A stretch of 64,000 nucleotides of DNA from Patiria miniata (GCF_015706575.1 NW_024037074.1:23921334-23985333), one strand, 5' to 3'. Numbered from the stretch's first letter, positions 23,111 through 36,127 are shown. Numbers and translations are program-made. The notes: generated by a model not told the origin, from the sequence alone.

Positions 23111-23254
23111 TGGGGAACTACTAGGAGGTTAAACACTTTCAAACCTAAAAACATCGTGTAGACTGTCCATTTTCAATGGAAGGAAAAATCTTGTATATTT
23201 GAAATGTGGCAGTTCGTCATTTCTGAAACCTCAATATTTAAAATCATGTTCATG

Positions 23255-23440
23255 ATCACGGGACCAGGGTTTTGAATCCAACCACTGGCCATGTGTTGTG
23301 TCCCTGGGCAGGCTACTTTACTCTTACATCCTACTCTCCTCTAGGGAGGACAAATTACACAAACTACCATTACATAGCTGGGGAGTAACATGCACTGAAC
23401 TGGATCCCATCCAGGGAACAGAAACATTTTGTGCTGAAGA
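23255..23440 (+). mobile_element. tRNA-derived SINE fragment (same family as 40745)
   Basis: It contains GGGTTTTGAATCCAACCACT, a degenerate B box, followed by GCCATGTGTTGTGTCCCTGG and a CTTTACTCTTACATCCTACT segment. These match the 40.7-kb SINE (GCCATGCGTGTTGTGCCCTT, CTTTACCTCAATTACTCCTC). The A box is not clear. It is an older, more diverged copy. Confidence 0.6.
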
Positions 23441-24359
23441 AACCAGACATTAATACAAGCCTGACAAACCAAATTCACCCGAGAGAAACTAACTTTACTG
23501 CTAAAAATGCATCATTTTAGACAGTTTACATTGATAAATTTGCCAGTGAACCTACTCCAACACCTTATCTGCCCGAGTTCCGACTCTTATTGTCAAGGTC
23601 CAAAACAGCGTCAATCAGTCGAGGCATCTATCTTTTCTATCCGTCCGCAAGAAGGGTTTAAGCAGACAGGTGAAAGACGGAGGGTGAGTCACACTGGAGT
23701 AAATTCTATCAGCCAGAAACGGAGAGGGGGGAAAAAAAAGAAGAAGCGGGGGGAAAAAAATGGAGAGGGATCAAAGGATGTATTAATATTGACGGGGGAA
23801 GAGCTTGTTGCTCTCTGCGGTTTCATGACAATGGATGATTGGTAGAAAGCTCTGGTTGTGTCTTGGGCTTTTTGATGAAAGGACGCCGTGGCAAAACGAT
23901 GGAGCGTCAGAGTGCCAAATCAGATTGCGATTGAATAATTTGTTTTCTTTTTTCTTTCTTCCAGTTTTTTTTTTATTTTTCAAGACAAGACAAGACGAGG
24001 TCAAGGAAACAGGTATTAGTCATCAGGAACGACGAGGACGATTTGTGACTGGAAGTTGATGTAATTCTGTTTAGGGAATTCCGTGTACGCTTATAATTTG
24101 CGTTCAAAAGGGCCTGCACTCCTCCTTTTTGTACATCTATCACATGTTTCACTTCCTGCAAACATTATGAGACTGATGTCGTCCTTTAATAAACTCTGAC
24201 ATATGGGAGCGATCAACTCTTCGTGAGAACAAGTTTTGATAACCTGTACTTTTGAATGGATGACTAGGTAACCTGGCAAGGAATTGTGAGGTACCATTGA
24301 GTAGAAATATTTTGGGGTCATTTTTTTTCCGAAGCATCATTCTGACTCATGTCAACAGA

Positions 24360-25260
24360 GATATTTCATCTATGTTTTGTTTCTCTTATTCGACATGATT
24401 GGACGATGAATGCGGCAATTTGGGACGAGACACATTTTCTCCCCACTGCATAAATCTCCAATTTTGAAGAGCTCTTCCCGACGAAGTAATGGACATCCGC
24501 GCATGTTCCTGAATGAATCAGTATTCAAACTTCAATTTGGGGCTGTATTAAGGGACGAGTTTAAATAGCTTGCCACTGAGAAAATGGTTTACGAGCTCCC
24601 GTGATCGGGACTGGCATTTACGCTACCGGACTAAATTCCCCAAATGTCAATCCGAGTTAAGCGGTTGACATCGCGCGCCAATTATTTCCCGAGATTTATT
24701 TGTCAAAGAGCCTGACATGGTTTATGTCGGTAAATTGGGGACCGCGAAGTGATACCCATGTCCAAACATGAACAGGAATGAGATTCCGTAATTTGTACGG
24801 CGGCGGTGACAAGAATTTCACTTTGCCTCGGAAATCCGTGGAGAAAAAGGAAAGGGGGGGGGGGAGAAATGGGGAAAAAGTGACTCATGTCCGGTAACGA
24901 AACTGACAAGGGCTTCCATCGCTGGGAAATTTAAAATATGTAGAAGGTTATCAACTAAGCATCAGGACCAAGTCGGATCCGCAGGGAATTGTCCGCCGCT
25001 TTTCCTGAAAGGGTGGCTTTAAAGACGGGACGGACGGACGCAAGCGGGCGACTGAGCTGGGGAATGACGGATACCAGTGGTTTTTTATCTCGTCAGGTTA
25101 TCCATCTTTGTTTTTTCGTCTGCGGTGCATTACGACGTCAGCGTCAATGCGGCCGTTTGTCGGCGAGGCGAGTGATGATTAAAAGGAAATTGAAAACCGA
25201 AAATAACAGATCCAGGGGATTTTAATCCCAGTCGGCTCGTATTTTTAAAAGTGCTGCTTT
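24360..25260. other. Unique, balanced-composition block (candidate regulatory DNA)
   Basis: About 900 bp contain no repeat family seen elsewhere in the window, more CpG than the surroundings and many TF-like words (CCAATTATTTCCC, GCGCGCCAA, GATTTAT). No open frame with splice sites is convincing. Conservation cannot be judged from one sequence, so the regulatory reading is inference. Confidence 0.25.
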
Positions 25261-25558
25261 TCAATTTCATCAGATGAGATCACATTTTTGTCTCCTTTGG
25301 CTAAATTGGTAGTCCCATGCTCTCACGGTAGATGTATATTCCCAACACTGAGATACCGGTAGCAACATCTGCAATTTTAATTTTAATTCCACGACAAGGA
25401 ACTTTCCCACGATTATGCTGAGCGCCTCTATACACTTGGTAATGCGATAAACAAAATGACTCAGAGCTGATCCTGATATGATACAGGAATGACAATAGAC
25501 CTGTCGGAAGTACTCAAAATGTGAAGGGATGTGCATACCGTACATGTACAGGTGAATA

Positions 25559-25899
25559 ATAAGCCCTCCTGCTGTTTGAACAGGCACAGTCAGTCAAAAA
25601 TCAATACTCTTTCCCTGCCATGCCTTTTAGACCGGCTAGTCACCAGCAGTCAGATCATATTTCAAGCAAGCACTGTGACTAGTCAAATTCAGTCAACAGA
25701 CAAAAGCAGGCAAGTGGCGACACAGCTGGCTTATCAATCACCTACAGTCAAAGCATAGCTACCGATATTATCAGGCTTACAGCCAGTCAATCTTGCTTTA
25801 TGAAGGCAGGGAGCACTCAACTGTTAAAAACAGTCACTTGATTGATTTTGACTGCTGGGCTGGCCTTGTTGAAATCGCCAGCCAGAGAGGGAGGGTTAA
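25559..25899 (+). mobile_element. TTAA-flanked MITE, family B (copy 2)
   Basis: This 341-bp uninterrupted copy ends GGGAGGGTTAA, and its left end reads ATAAGCCCTCC. It shares CACCAGCAGTCAGATCATAT, GGCACAGTCAGTCAAAAATC and ACTTGATTGATTTTGACTGC blocks with 10107-10678. It serves as the empty-site reference for the 207-bp insertion there. Confidence 0.8.
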
Positions 25900-28800
25900 T
25901 TATGAACTCAGACCAAAAGAGAAAGGTTGTCTACATGTAACACTAGCAACTTTTTTTTAATGAAAACCTATTCCCCATGTGCACATTATTGTTCATAAAA
26001 AAATGAGCAAATTAAAGGGTCTGCATTACACACATCTGTGTCTGAAAGTTCCTTCATTTTAAAATCCGTATAAACAATAGAAAACAAAATTTGGGGCAAT
26101 TAATTGTCATGAGAGAAGATCAACATCTGTACAGCTGAAACCATAGAGCAGGGCAACGTGGACCTCCCACAAGCTTGTATCACACACTACATCCGTAAAC
26201 CAAGGAACCAACTTGGGTCAGTTTTCATGGACATTAATTGAACATGACAGGTGTAAGTTAACACTTATTACACCGAGCAAGCTATAATAAGCAGCTATGA
26301 AGCGTGTACAGGAGAGATACCGTACGTGTGTCGCTGTCGGCAAACATATGGACCTCTGCCAACATGTAACAAATGTACAGCATTCTATGGACCTACAAAA
26401 AAAATGTACATGTAGCTGCAGGCCAATATGCAGGATTTCTAGTTGGGGGGGGGGGGGGGGGTGCGTAGGCTCAAGACATGCCATCAACTACATGTATTTC
26501 ACAACATATTTGCATGTAACCTGGAAAAATGACACACAGTGGGGACTCAACTCTAATTGTCAATACAAGACCAGGATCTAAGAACAAGTCGCGAACTTGA
26601 CCAGCAACTTGGAAAGTTTAAAAACTTGAAGGTGTGAGGGAATTTATAGTGAAATGGGGAAACATCCCGCCATCTGACGTCTACTTACATGTATAAGGGG
26701 GAACTTTTCAAATAAGAATGCCTAACGTTTGACGTCTGGATTGTCCTTGAATAAAACTGTGGAAAAAATGGAAACATACCATAGATAGTTGCAATTTACT
26801 TGAACAGAATGCGAAACAAAAGTGTTGACGGCGATCCCTTTTCAATTTTTGTTTGGAGTTTTTTGGTTGTTTTGGTTTTGTTTTTAATTTAATTTTTTTG
26901 GGGGGTGGGGGTGGGGGGGGGGGCAGGGGGAGAGAGGTGCATACTCCCCTAACACCTCTTTACATTTAATACATTCCTCAAGAAACTGGATCAACCATGA
27001 ACATGTATTACAGGCCTACATTCTTATGCACTGCTAAGGACAGTAAGGTTCAATCAAAATCCCACATGTTTAATTACAGGTGACAGCTGTGACAAATCTT
27101 ACGCACATGCCACAAATTTCCAAGCAAATTCTTCTCAGGTGCCAGAACAACCGCAACCAAATTCTGCCATCAAGTCCTGAAAACGAGACCAGAACACACT
27201 AAACCCAGATCCACCGTCAGTGAACAGATAAAATTTTACAGCCTCTTCAGCCCCTAAAACCAGCACTCTATATATTTTTAAATATGGTACATTGTAGGTA
27301 GCAGGGCTATCATACATGTAATACTGAATGGCGATCCCATCCTACACACACAAATTGGTTCGCTATTGAACGCTAATTCCTAGACAATTTGACAGACCAA
27401 GGAGGCAATGTGGGGTGAAATCCAAGCCGGGACAGATATCTGCATACCTGGCGATCCAGCTCAGGAATGGAGCCAGTGCTACTGTTATTTCAGGTACCAG
27501 GTGGTCGACTTGAAACTGCAGCGACCGTGACCGATCTTCTCTCTCGAGAAGCCAGAAAGACAAGGGCATGGGGAAAGGTGCACATCAATTGGAATTTAAA
27601 AATGGGTAAACAAACGCTCAGAGGTAGGGGGTAGCGTGACAGTAAATGGATATATGCGTCGGACAATTTAAATGTTAAAGCTAATCTCCCCGTGCTATTT
27701 TTGAATTTCACCCCGAAACTGCTAATTTTCTCTCAATACAAAAAAATTCACTTTTAAATGAGACTCTGAACAATTTTTTTCCCAAGGTTCACTAACTGAA
27801 CTTCGAAATATTTGCAGCCCGACAATAATTCAGACCTGTGTATCCTTTTGTACGTTATGGGCGCATTTTTTTTTTTAAAGCAAACACAAATAAAGCCATG
27901 TTCAAAGGGTTTAAAATGTCTGAAATAGGAAAAAGGTACAAGGTACCGGTACACTCTGGTGACTGTGTGTATTACTGTGTATTTGCTGTCAGTCCTTGGA
28001 AAAAAAATTGTTTTTCAAATGGTGGCAACAAATTAGAGACTCTTATCAAATATCGAGGGTAATGAATTGTCCACAACCTAACATTTGCTTTTTGCCTACA
28101 TTTGAGGCTAAGCAGAGATAGAGATGGGTGTCCTCAACCATCAGAATACTTCGGTTTCTGAACTCCAATAAGAAAAGAACACTGTTTTAGTTTTCTTTTC
28201 GAAGCACGGTGTACATGTACATTTCCCATATGTACATGTACATTAAGCCTTGGCAATCAATGAAAACACAGAACCATTCAGAAGCTGGTTCATTATACTT
28301 TAAACCGTTGATTGCAAGCAAAGCCGATTCGTTAGGGCAATGGGTGGGGTGGAAGTCTTGATGTAACCTAAAATTATCGACATCACAAAATTTGATTTCC
28401 TTTTGCTTTGACGTGAAGTGACCAGTCACTGGCATGTACACGTACAGTATGTAAATACCAGTTGTATCAAGAAGATTGGTTTTCCCTCTTCCTTTTTGTT
28501 ATTTACTCTTGGGGAAAGAAGCTTTTAGGGAGGAAACCAATTCCATTCCTTCTTGAAATCCAATCAGTTCCTTAAGTACTGGAGATGGAAAGAATGCTCA
28601 GTTCAAGACATTCTTTTGTCAGAATCTTTCCTAGTATCATCCAACTCTGAGCAATAACATCTTCCCTTGAATTTCCCCCTTCCACCCCCCCCCCCTCAGC
28701 CAGTCAATATTCAACATGACCCCCTGCCGAGTTCACTCAGCTAAGACAATTGATTCCCATCTCCAACCGGCTTCCTGTTTTGCAGCCAAGCCGACCAAGG

Positions 28801-29409
28801 TCGACACGCTCCGCATCCTGTCTGCATCGCTACGGCGACACGCATCCCTTTACATCCATCCACCAACAACCATCTTCCTCCCCCCCCCCCCTCAAACACA
28901 CAACACCTTGTCTCCCAGGTGTGAAAGCCTTTCCGTTTCAGAGACGACTACCGTATCGTGTGACAGCGCTTTGGGGAATGTTTCCCTCAATCCTCTGCTT
29001 TCCTCGAAATGTCAAAGAGCAAACAAATACGAGGAGAGAATCCGAGATGCTATCTCCATCTCAAACTCTCTCTTTTTTTTCTCTTTCTCTCTCTAGTTTT
29101 TATACCAAGGGACGTGTGAAGAAAATTGGCTGCAAAGTTGTTTGTCTCCCTACAGTAAGAGGAGGGTGATGAAGACGTTGATAATCTTGTTTGAAGACAA
29201 GATTATTTTGCCATGAGATCTTCAGAAGATCCTGCAAGAGATATTACCGGTTCTTAGACCTAAATAAAACATTTTTTCAAGACATTCAGTTGCTTTACTT
29301 GCATGGTCTTTACGGAACGGTGTATGGTTACATGTGATTCGGAAGTCCAAAGCCCCAGGAGCAACCTGTTCAAGTTACATGTAAGAATTTAGACTTTGTA
29401 AGATGCAAT

Positions 29410-29866
29410 TTGATACTCTGTTTGCTACGTATTTGCAGACAAACTGTTTATTTTCATCTCTTCTAGGAAGACTTCTGGGAACAGAAACCTTTCCTCCTGG
29501 ACAAGCCAGTTTTTACTCAACGCTTCAGTGTACCTGATGACAAGAGCACACTCTGTCAAGGCGTTGATTAAAAATCAACAAGCACTGAGCTTACAATTCT
29601 TCTGAGACAAGATAAAAAATGCACTACAGAAACTAAAAATACGTGTAACCAACCAAGGTGTTTCATGTTGTATAGCACCGTGCAGTTGTTATCTAGGTTG
29701 TAATGGTGGCACTGATTGGCATAGTTCTGTGCAGTGGTTTCGGAGAATTTGTCAATCAAGGTTTGCCGAACCGGGTCTTCTGGAAAGTCTTGAAGGATGA
29801 GTTCCAGGACCCTCACAACGATATTAACAGTAGTTTCATTCCAAGAAAGGGGCCAATTATGTGGAG
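29410..29866 (-). CDS. Unrecognised coding-like pair of segments
   Basis: Two minus-strand stretches read like protein. The first (29866 to about 29650) follows a TTCACAG acceptor and gives APHNWPLSW..., then RVLELILQDFPEDPVRQTLI, then NYANQCHHYNLDNNCTVLYN and MKHL: balanced, amphipathic, with conserved-looking Cys and Trp. The second (about 29551 to 29410) follows a TTGACAG acceptor and gives CALVIRYTEALSKNWLVQEE, then RFLFPEVFLEEM, and reaches a stop. A join from CTTG to AG is in phase, but its donor (GTTGGT) is weak. The plus-strand reading of the second segment (EDFWEQKPFLLDKPVF after CTTCTAG) is also open, so strand is not fully certain. I do not recognise the family. It lies inside the CFAP410 intron and could be a nested gene's exons or a decayed gene copy. 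Confidence 0.4.
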
Positions 29867-30510
29867 CTGTGAATTACACAAATTTGCTTGCAAATTTTGC
29901 CATGTTGTGGAGGGATCGTTTTTCAAGATGGCTACTTTTCCGCTTTGGGGAAAATAGGGGTCGTCTTCTTTGGGTGAAAATATCTCGAAAAGTCAATGGT
30001 CCACCCACCAAAAAATGAAAAGAAAACGAAAGATGACACGTTGATCATCATTTTTCTGTGCAGCTTTTAACTTGTGAGAGTTCTGAGTATGGGCATTTAG
30101 CACTTGTGTCTATGGGAATTTTTAAGACAGGGTTGAACCCTGAAAGTGAAAAGGTTCCCGAAATATCCGTGTTGGACAAAGCTCCAACACAGAGAGTTTG
30201 GATAGTGTGAAAATGCCTTTAGATACTTGATTATCTCCTAGATGCATGAAATACCAACTCAGGGCAAAACCACTGCAAACATTACCCTCATTTTGTTTTT
30301 CTTTCTTCTTCTTCTTCTTTTTTTTTCTTTTCATGCGTCAATTATCACTGGCTACAGGTATCATGTCAGACAACACAGCCCTTCGGCTAGGCGTCTGTTA
30401 ATCCAGAAAGTAATTTACATCGCATTACCGCCACTCCAGTTACTCCCAATAAACTAAGTTAAAAAAAAAAAAAATCCCGTCAAACGGGCCGAGGTGTAAT
30501 GTATACTCAC

Positions 30511-30529
30511 ATCTGTCAGATCTCCGCAC
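30511..30529 (-). CDS. CFAP410: Candidate CFAP410 microexon encoding xCGDLTD
   Basis: On the minus strand the acceptor CTCGCAG (AG at 30531-30530) is followed by 19 nt and a GTGAGT donor at 30510-30505. The exon ends in phase 0 with CGDLTD. Human CFAP410 has WGSRLTD immediately before the exon border after codon 32, and the next exon here begins VSIL as human begins ISIC. If the preceding exon ends in TG, the first codon would be Trp, giving WCGDLTD. A 19-nt exon is short and a random match is possible. The open frame extends upstream without family resemblance, so a longer exon is unlikely. Confidence 0.5.
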
Positions 30530-31423
30530 CTGCGAGTTGCATCAGAGAGCAGTGGCAACGATGCGAGCAACCACGGCGACAAAACCACAGCAACGAGAGA
30601 GAAACAAGAAGATGAGGGAAAAAAAAAAGAGATTATTAGAAATGAGTTGATTTACAATGGACACTGCCATTAATGGTAGGAGAAAAAAATATGAATAACT
30701 GTTCCCGTCTATCAACGAGGCTAATGCTTATTGAAACCTGACCGACAGCTCTGTAAATCTTGATATCGAAACCCACTAATGTCTCCGAAGGAAAAAACGG
30801 CAATAAATCAAAATGTGGCTTCTTCGTCTTTTTTTTTCTTTGCTCTTATTCTCGAAATGGGAAAGTGTATTAAATTTCCATTTAATTTGGAGCAAATATG
30901 GCTGGATGGAATTCCATACTTTTGTTTTTCCCCGGACATAATAATATGTTTGTTTGCCAGGCTGGTTTAGACTGACAGATATATGTATTTCATAGACATG
31001 TTGCACAAAAAATGTTGAGCACAGTAGAAGTTCACCCAAAAGAAAAGAATTTTGCCTTTAAACATTGTCGTACATGTATGTAGATCAAGTACAGGAACAC
31101 ATACATACATGCACTGCTAACTTCTCACTGATTCTGAGCTGATAAACTACCGGTACATGTACATGTACTGGTGCCTGTAAAAGTGGGATGGATATTTTTC
31201 TTCTCAACAACAAAAACAGTTAGACCACCTGTTGGACAAATCATTTTTTTTTGTAGAAAAGGGAACTTTCAGTACAATCGCCTTTTACTGCTTAAAAAAA
31301 ACAAAAACACCGTGCTACAAATGTTGCTGTCGGACTAAAAATGTCCAAATTAATCAATCAAGTTGCAATTTAACAAGTCAGTCGGTTGCTGATAGCTGGT
31401 CACAGAGTACTCAAAATTCTATT

Positions 31424-31601
31424 CAATACGGGCGATTCACAACAGTGCGCCTCCAAGAGTTTGCAACGCATTGGCCAATCACAATGCGCGAAATCGGTCG
31501 ACCCAATGCACGTTTGGAAAAGGTCGACTGATTTCGCGCATTGTGATTGGCCAACGCGTTGCAAACTCTTGGAGGCGCACTATTGTGAATCACCCGTATT
31601 G
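31424..31601. mobile_element. Near-perfect foldback MITE
   Basis: Two 80-bp arms (31424-31503 and 31522-31601) are inverted repeats with only four mismatches, around an 18-bp spacer. The ends read CAATACGGGCGATTCAC and GTGAATCACCCGTATTG. The arms contain GGAGGCGCAC, TTGGCCAATCACAATGCGCG and GTCGAC. There is no coding capacity. High arm identity implies either recent origin or arm homogenisation. Confidence 0.85.
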
Positions 31602-33227
31602 TGACTGGAAGTCTTTTCGTGCACCTGGTCTACACCATGGGCCAGATTTGGCTCATTCATTGGCATTACAGGGTAACCCTATATGATAGCACTGCCCGGC
31701 TCTCTTCACCAGTCTATAACCAGTGTAAGGTACAAGTGACAGCCAGCCAGTCAGACAGTCAAGTCAGTGTGATACACACATGTACATGTACATGTACAAA
31801 GAGAGGATACTAGGTAGCCTGTCCACTGGTATCAGTAGAAATGTCTCAATAAACACCATCAATTTTCCGCCCCCATCTACATGTATGTACAACTACATGT
31901 AATATTCTGCTTACAATCTGGGACATGAAAGATGATGAAAAATTTAAATGGAAATTCCAAAACTACATGGGCCTTTAAATTACAAATGAAAACCTCAGTA
32001 AAATCACCAAATAGACAACTTGGCATCAATACTTGTAAACAGAGTTGCTTCAAAGAAGTCACCAACGATTCCAAAACTTGTGGTGCCAAACAAAACCTTC
32101 CACGGCCTAGATTACTACAAATAAAACCATCATCGGGCTAGTAACTAACAGCCACCACAAAACGATGATTCACTCATGTGCATCACAGGAATGGGCTCCA
32201 TGAACCAACACGGACAGAAGGGTTGGACCCATGCAAAGCTCCACAAAAATCGTAAAGAAAACACCTGAATACTCAAAGCATTTATCAAAAATGCTTATTA
32301 GACTGGTCAACCCCAGGAATGCGGGACACCAAAATCCCTTTTTTGTTGTTCTCCGCTGAACGATTTCCTTTCAGTTGAATAGCCTCCCACGGATAATTAC
32401 TCCTCCTGAAAAGGAGGTGCCCTCCCATGAAAGGACTGTGTTTGGGTATAGGCGCTCATCATCTTGCCTGAGCCGATTACTTTCTTGAGGATCAGCTGGC
32501 GTTAGATCAAATTCCTGCTTCAGATTGTCTTGGAGTGGCCTTCTCTTTTGTCCACGAGCCTTTTTTTTCCTTATAGGCTGAGGCATTGGATTGCAGGGGA
32601 GCGATCTTTTTTCTTTTTTTTTATTCCTGGGCAAATAATCGATAAGTTTGGGATGGGATTTGGGCCAGACTTTATTGCCTTATCAACGATCAAGCTCCAA
32701 GCACTGACTAGCATAGATCTCAAATTCCATCTTATAATAGCATAGATCTCGTTCTCTGATTGCCAATTTTGAGGTGCTGCTTAGGAAATACGGGTTGCAT
32801 GCAAAATATTGAACTCTCCGGGAGGTTCTTGCAGCAATTAAATTTTGAAAGTTGAATACAGCTTTTCAAATTATTTGAACATGATCGTCATGAAAACTAC
32901 ATGATAATTTTTTGAGCGTGAGAATCATGAACAAGAATGAAAGACAAAGAGTAGAGTCTCTTTTGGGGGTCAATTTTGCAGTCCTACATGTCCAAGCATC
33001 AAATCTTCAGTGGTGAATAAATTTGAAAAAAAAATTTAATTTATGAGTACACGAACAACCTGTTAATCAGTGTCTATCAAACTCAAGCATTTTTACAAGG
33101 AATCTTTCTGATTTCTGTGCACACAAAAAAAACACCAGTAGCACATTCTTTGTAAATACTTTGAACTTTTATGGGCCATCAAGTCCCCTATGGTGTATGT
33201 GTAATAGTGGTTTGGCTCTACCTTTCT

Positions 33228-33545
33228 TAATCCTCGGGGTGAGACTGGGGAGAGTAAAATGATAATCTGTGAAATAATCGACAGAGGGTTTGAGTGTCAT
33301 CGAGGGCCCCATAGCAATGTTAGGTCTATGAAGTATGTTTGAATGGTATAAATGTTTAAATTTCCCTAACGGCACCCCCAAAACAACATTACAGAAAGTT
33401 ATAGGTAAAAACACCTTTATGGTAAAACCTCAGGAATTCCAGATTTCAAAAAGGACTCCTTCAAAATCCTGAAATCAAGAAAATGCTGACAAAAAAATCC
33501 TGAAATTAAGGAAAATTCTTACCAAATATATCCTGAAAATCCAAA
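33228..33545. repeat. Dispersed repeat, family J (copy 2)
   Basis: It matches 11360-11610 block by block, in the same orientation. The 3' part contains a short internal triplication of ATCCTGAAATYAAG-like text (33468, 33506, 33529). Confidence 0.6.
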
Positions 33546-34328
33546 ACCTCTTGGAAGATTTTGAGTACGGGATTAGAGCTCAACAAGAGTCTAACAGTAA
33601 TTTGTATGCAGTTATTGTACATCACCAATTTCAACAAACATTTTTTTCACTCTTTCCAAGAAAAGCCTCTTATTTTCGGAAACTGCACCACAATCTGTCT
33701 GTTAACACATTTTTTTTAATCGTCAGAGGTTACTCACACAATCCCGCAAGAAACCTGAACCATAGAGGCAGAAGAATGCAACAGGAAGTTTTTCCATCAA
33801 TATTTACCTATGATCTTGGTTCTTATTTTCTGCGTGACTGGCCCAGCCCGGCTCAAAGCCCTGCCAGACATTTTGTGCTCAATTTGCTGTGTATATAAAC
33901 TCGCATTGTGTGCCAACCTACACCCCCCCCCCCAACTCCCCCTCTCCTTTCAAATTAATGGTGCCCCGTGTTGAAGCGTGCTGATGCCTTGTTACTGCTG
34001 TAAGGCATTGGCATTTTACGTGTCTGGAGATTACCGGTTTGCTGTTTACCAGGAATCACAGTTAAATGGCCACGATTAACGCAATCTTTGGATTGCTTGT
34101 GAAGGGATATGCTCTTTTGGTGATGTATTGTTGGCCTCTCAAAACCACCTTCTCTCTGCAAATACGCATACATGAACAGTAAAATAAACTCACTTTGTGA
34201 AATTGTGTGCAGGCTGCAAACTAATTATTGTGACTTTTACATGTGCATGCTATACAGGTTTTCATGTTTGTCTTTAAATTTCACTGGACAACTTGTACGT
34301 CTTGTGGAATGTTAAAAAAAAATATATG

Positions 34329-34738
34329 CAGGGTTTGCCCTTGACTTTTTTCTTCACTAGACAGCCGGACTAGTGAACCAGACTCTTAACTAGCCCGCTG
34401 GCCTTTTCACAAGTCCGCAATAGTACTTTAAATTTTTATTTGCCGTTTTTTTGTTTTTCTTTTCTACATTAATTTACATGTATACGCTAGCCATATCAGT
34501 GCAATAATCGGCGGCGCAACAGCATGAAAAAAGCCAAATGCCCGTCAGTATCACATTATTTTTTCTCAGACCAGCTTTAAAAAAAAACCCGCAGAAATCC
34601 GCGGCAATGCAGAAAAGTTTTATACCTTATCTCAATCATTTTGACGAGCCAGACGGGCTACTAGAGAATGGTTTTGACTAGCCCGCTGCTGTTTTGACTT
34701 GCATTTGGCTAGCGAACTACCGCTAAGGTAAAACCCTG
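34329..34738. mobile_element. MITE with CAGGGTTT ends (family I)
   Basis: CAGGGTTTGCCCTTGAC at the left and CTAAGGTAAAACCCTG at the right are imperfect inverted repeats enclosing 410 bp. Internal ACTAGCCCGCTG motifs occur near both ends (34391 and 34678). No frame of note. Confidence 0.65.
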
Positions 34739-36127
34739 TACATGTACATGTATGCGTGCAAGTGTCAATTATTCAAAGTACCACCCTACAACATTAAAAA
34801 GACCATCTTATACACCAGAATGTTTATTTCCTATTTCTACTGTGATTTTCAAAGCTGTTACTCCTCCATATACAACATTTATGCAAAAAGCCCAAGGTAC
34901 TAACCAGATATGACCTACGCTTGTGCAATCTATGAAAGGGGGGACTTAAAAAAAAATTGAGAAAAGACACGTCATCCCACCTCGTCAATGATTCATACTC
35001 TCCGCGCTTTGAAGAAACCGACAACCCAACATCGGAGTGAAGTCCTTACATTCCGTGCGCTTCAAATGTTCCCCTTCTTCCTTGAGCTCACAGAAAAGGG
35101 AGGGGGGGGGGGATGAAAAAAAATCTGCCTCCCCAGTCTCACCTGCCCCAGGAAAAAGCTGCCAATTCCATCTGGGAGCCCCCTCAGGATCAATGGAGCT
35201 GTTGTTTCTGATCACCGGTTCCCACATATTGCTGCCACCGGTTGTCCCCCCCCCCCCCTTTACAATCCCGCCGGCAGCTAGACATGAATTTGTTATGAAG
35301 CCGACAGCACCTCGAGGCTCTGACGCAATTAGAAAGAGCAATCCCCCCCCCCCCATCTCCGTGAAATTCAAGCCAGGTTTTGCTGGGGATGATTCCCCTT
35401 GGATTTTCCCCCGATTTTTTTCTTGAGCTGAGGCTTCTTCTCGGACTTACCTATCATAGTACTAATAAAAAATAAACACGCAACATCAAACTATTTTTGT
35501 GTGGCGGGACAAATATATTTTTGGGGTTGATTTTAAATAGTCTAGAAGTGTCAAAACACTTTGCAAAGACCGTTTTTATATTATTTAAACAAAAGTACAT
35601 GTTTTTCACCAGAACAAGTTTCGTGGCATTTTGAGGGTTTTTTTTCAGTTCCTAATATTTTTGGGTGAATATGATTACACATGCATGTATTTTCTACATG
35701 TATTGTACACTTAATACAATTCCACCTTTTCTGTGAACTAGTTCTTTTATGATATTTCGATTCTGGATAAAAACAAAACTTGTAAATCCCATCCACGTAA
35801 AGTGGCCCAATCATCCAATCCAGCTTTTGAGACTCGAAATTTGTTCAGGTGAGTTGGGACCGCGGAATCGATATTTCACTTCAATCGGGACTAATTCACA
35901 CCTGTTCTGTTTGAAAATTGGTCGGGAGAGCGCGTAAACAACACATCAATCTCCCCAACACAATACCTGCAAATTATATCCAAAGTGCCGTCTTGGGACC
36001 AATTTCCTAAATGAGGCCAACTGGAGAATACAGATATTGGGTTCAAGTGCTACAGCAGGGGATTGTACATGTTCATAATGTGTATACCCTTTGCAACCTG
36101 TTTGAATTTACTTGTTCCTGCACAATA

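Larger units (their letters stand above)
11145..30510 (-). other. CFAP410: CFAP410 intron, about 19 kb, repeat-packed
   Basis: This is intron if the microexon at 30511-30529 is real. It holds the MITEs, tandem repeats and SINE listed separately, plus an unrecognised coding-like pair at 29410-29866 on the same strand. Stretches where I see only unique or low-complexity DNA: 15700-16900 (repeated GCGCAA/TTGCGC words at 15820-15960), 17330-18360, 18800-20730 (C16 near 19340, T20 near 19420), 21000-22000, 23450-25550, 25900-28700 (G17 near 26444, G-rich block near 26900) and 28700-29400 (C-rich, no conserved frame). Confidence 0.5.

Noticed and set aside
28716-29169. Overlapping plus-strand frames in C-rich DNA (one with KVDTLRILSAS)
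   Set aside because: A TTTTGCAG precedes it and the short peptide looks plausible, but there is no donor, no continued similarity and strong C/T bias.
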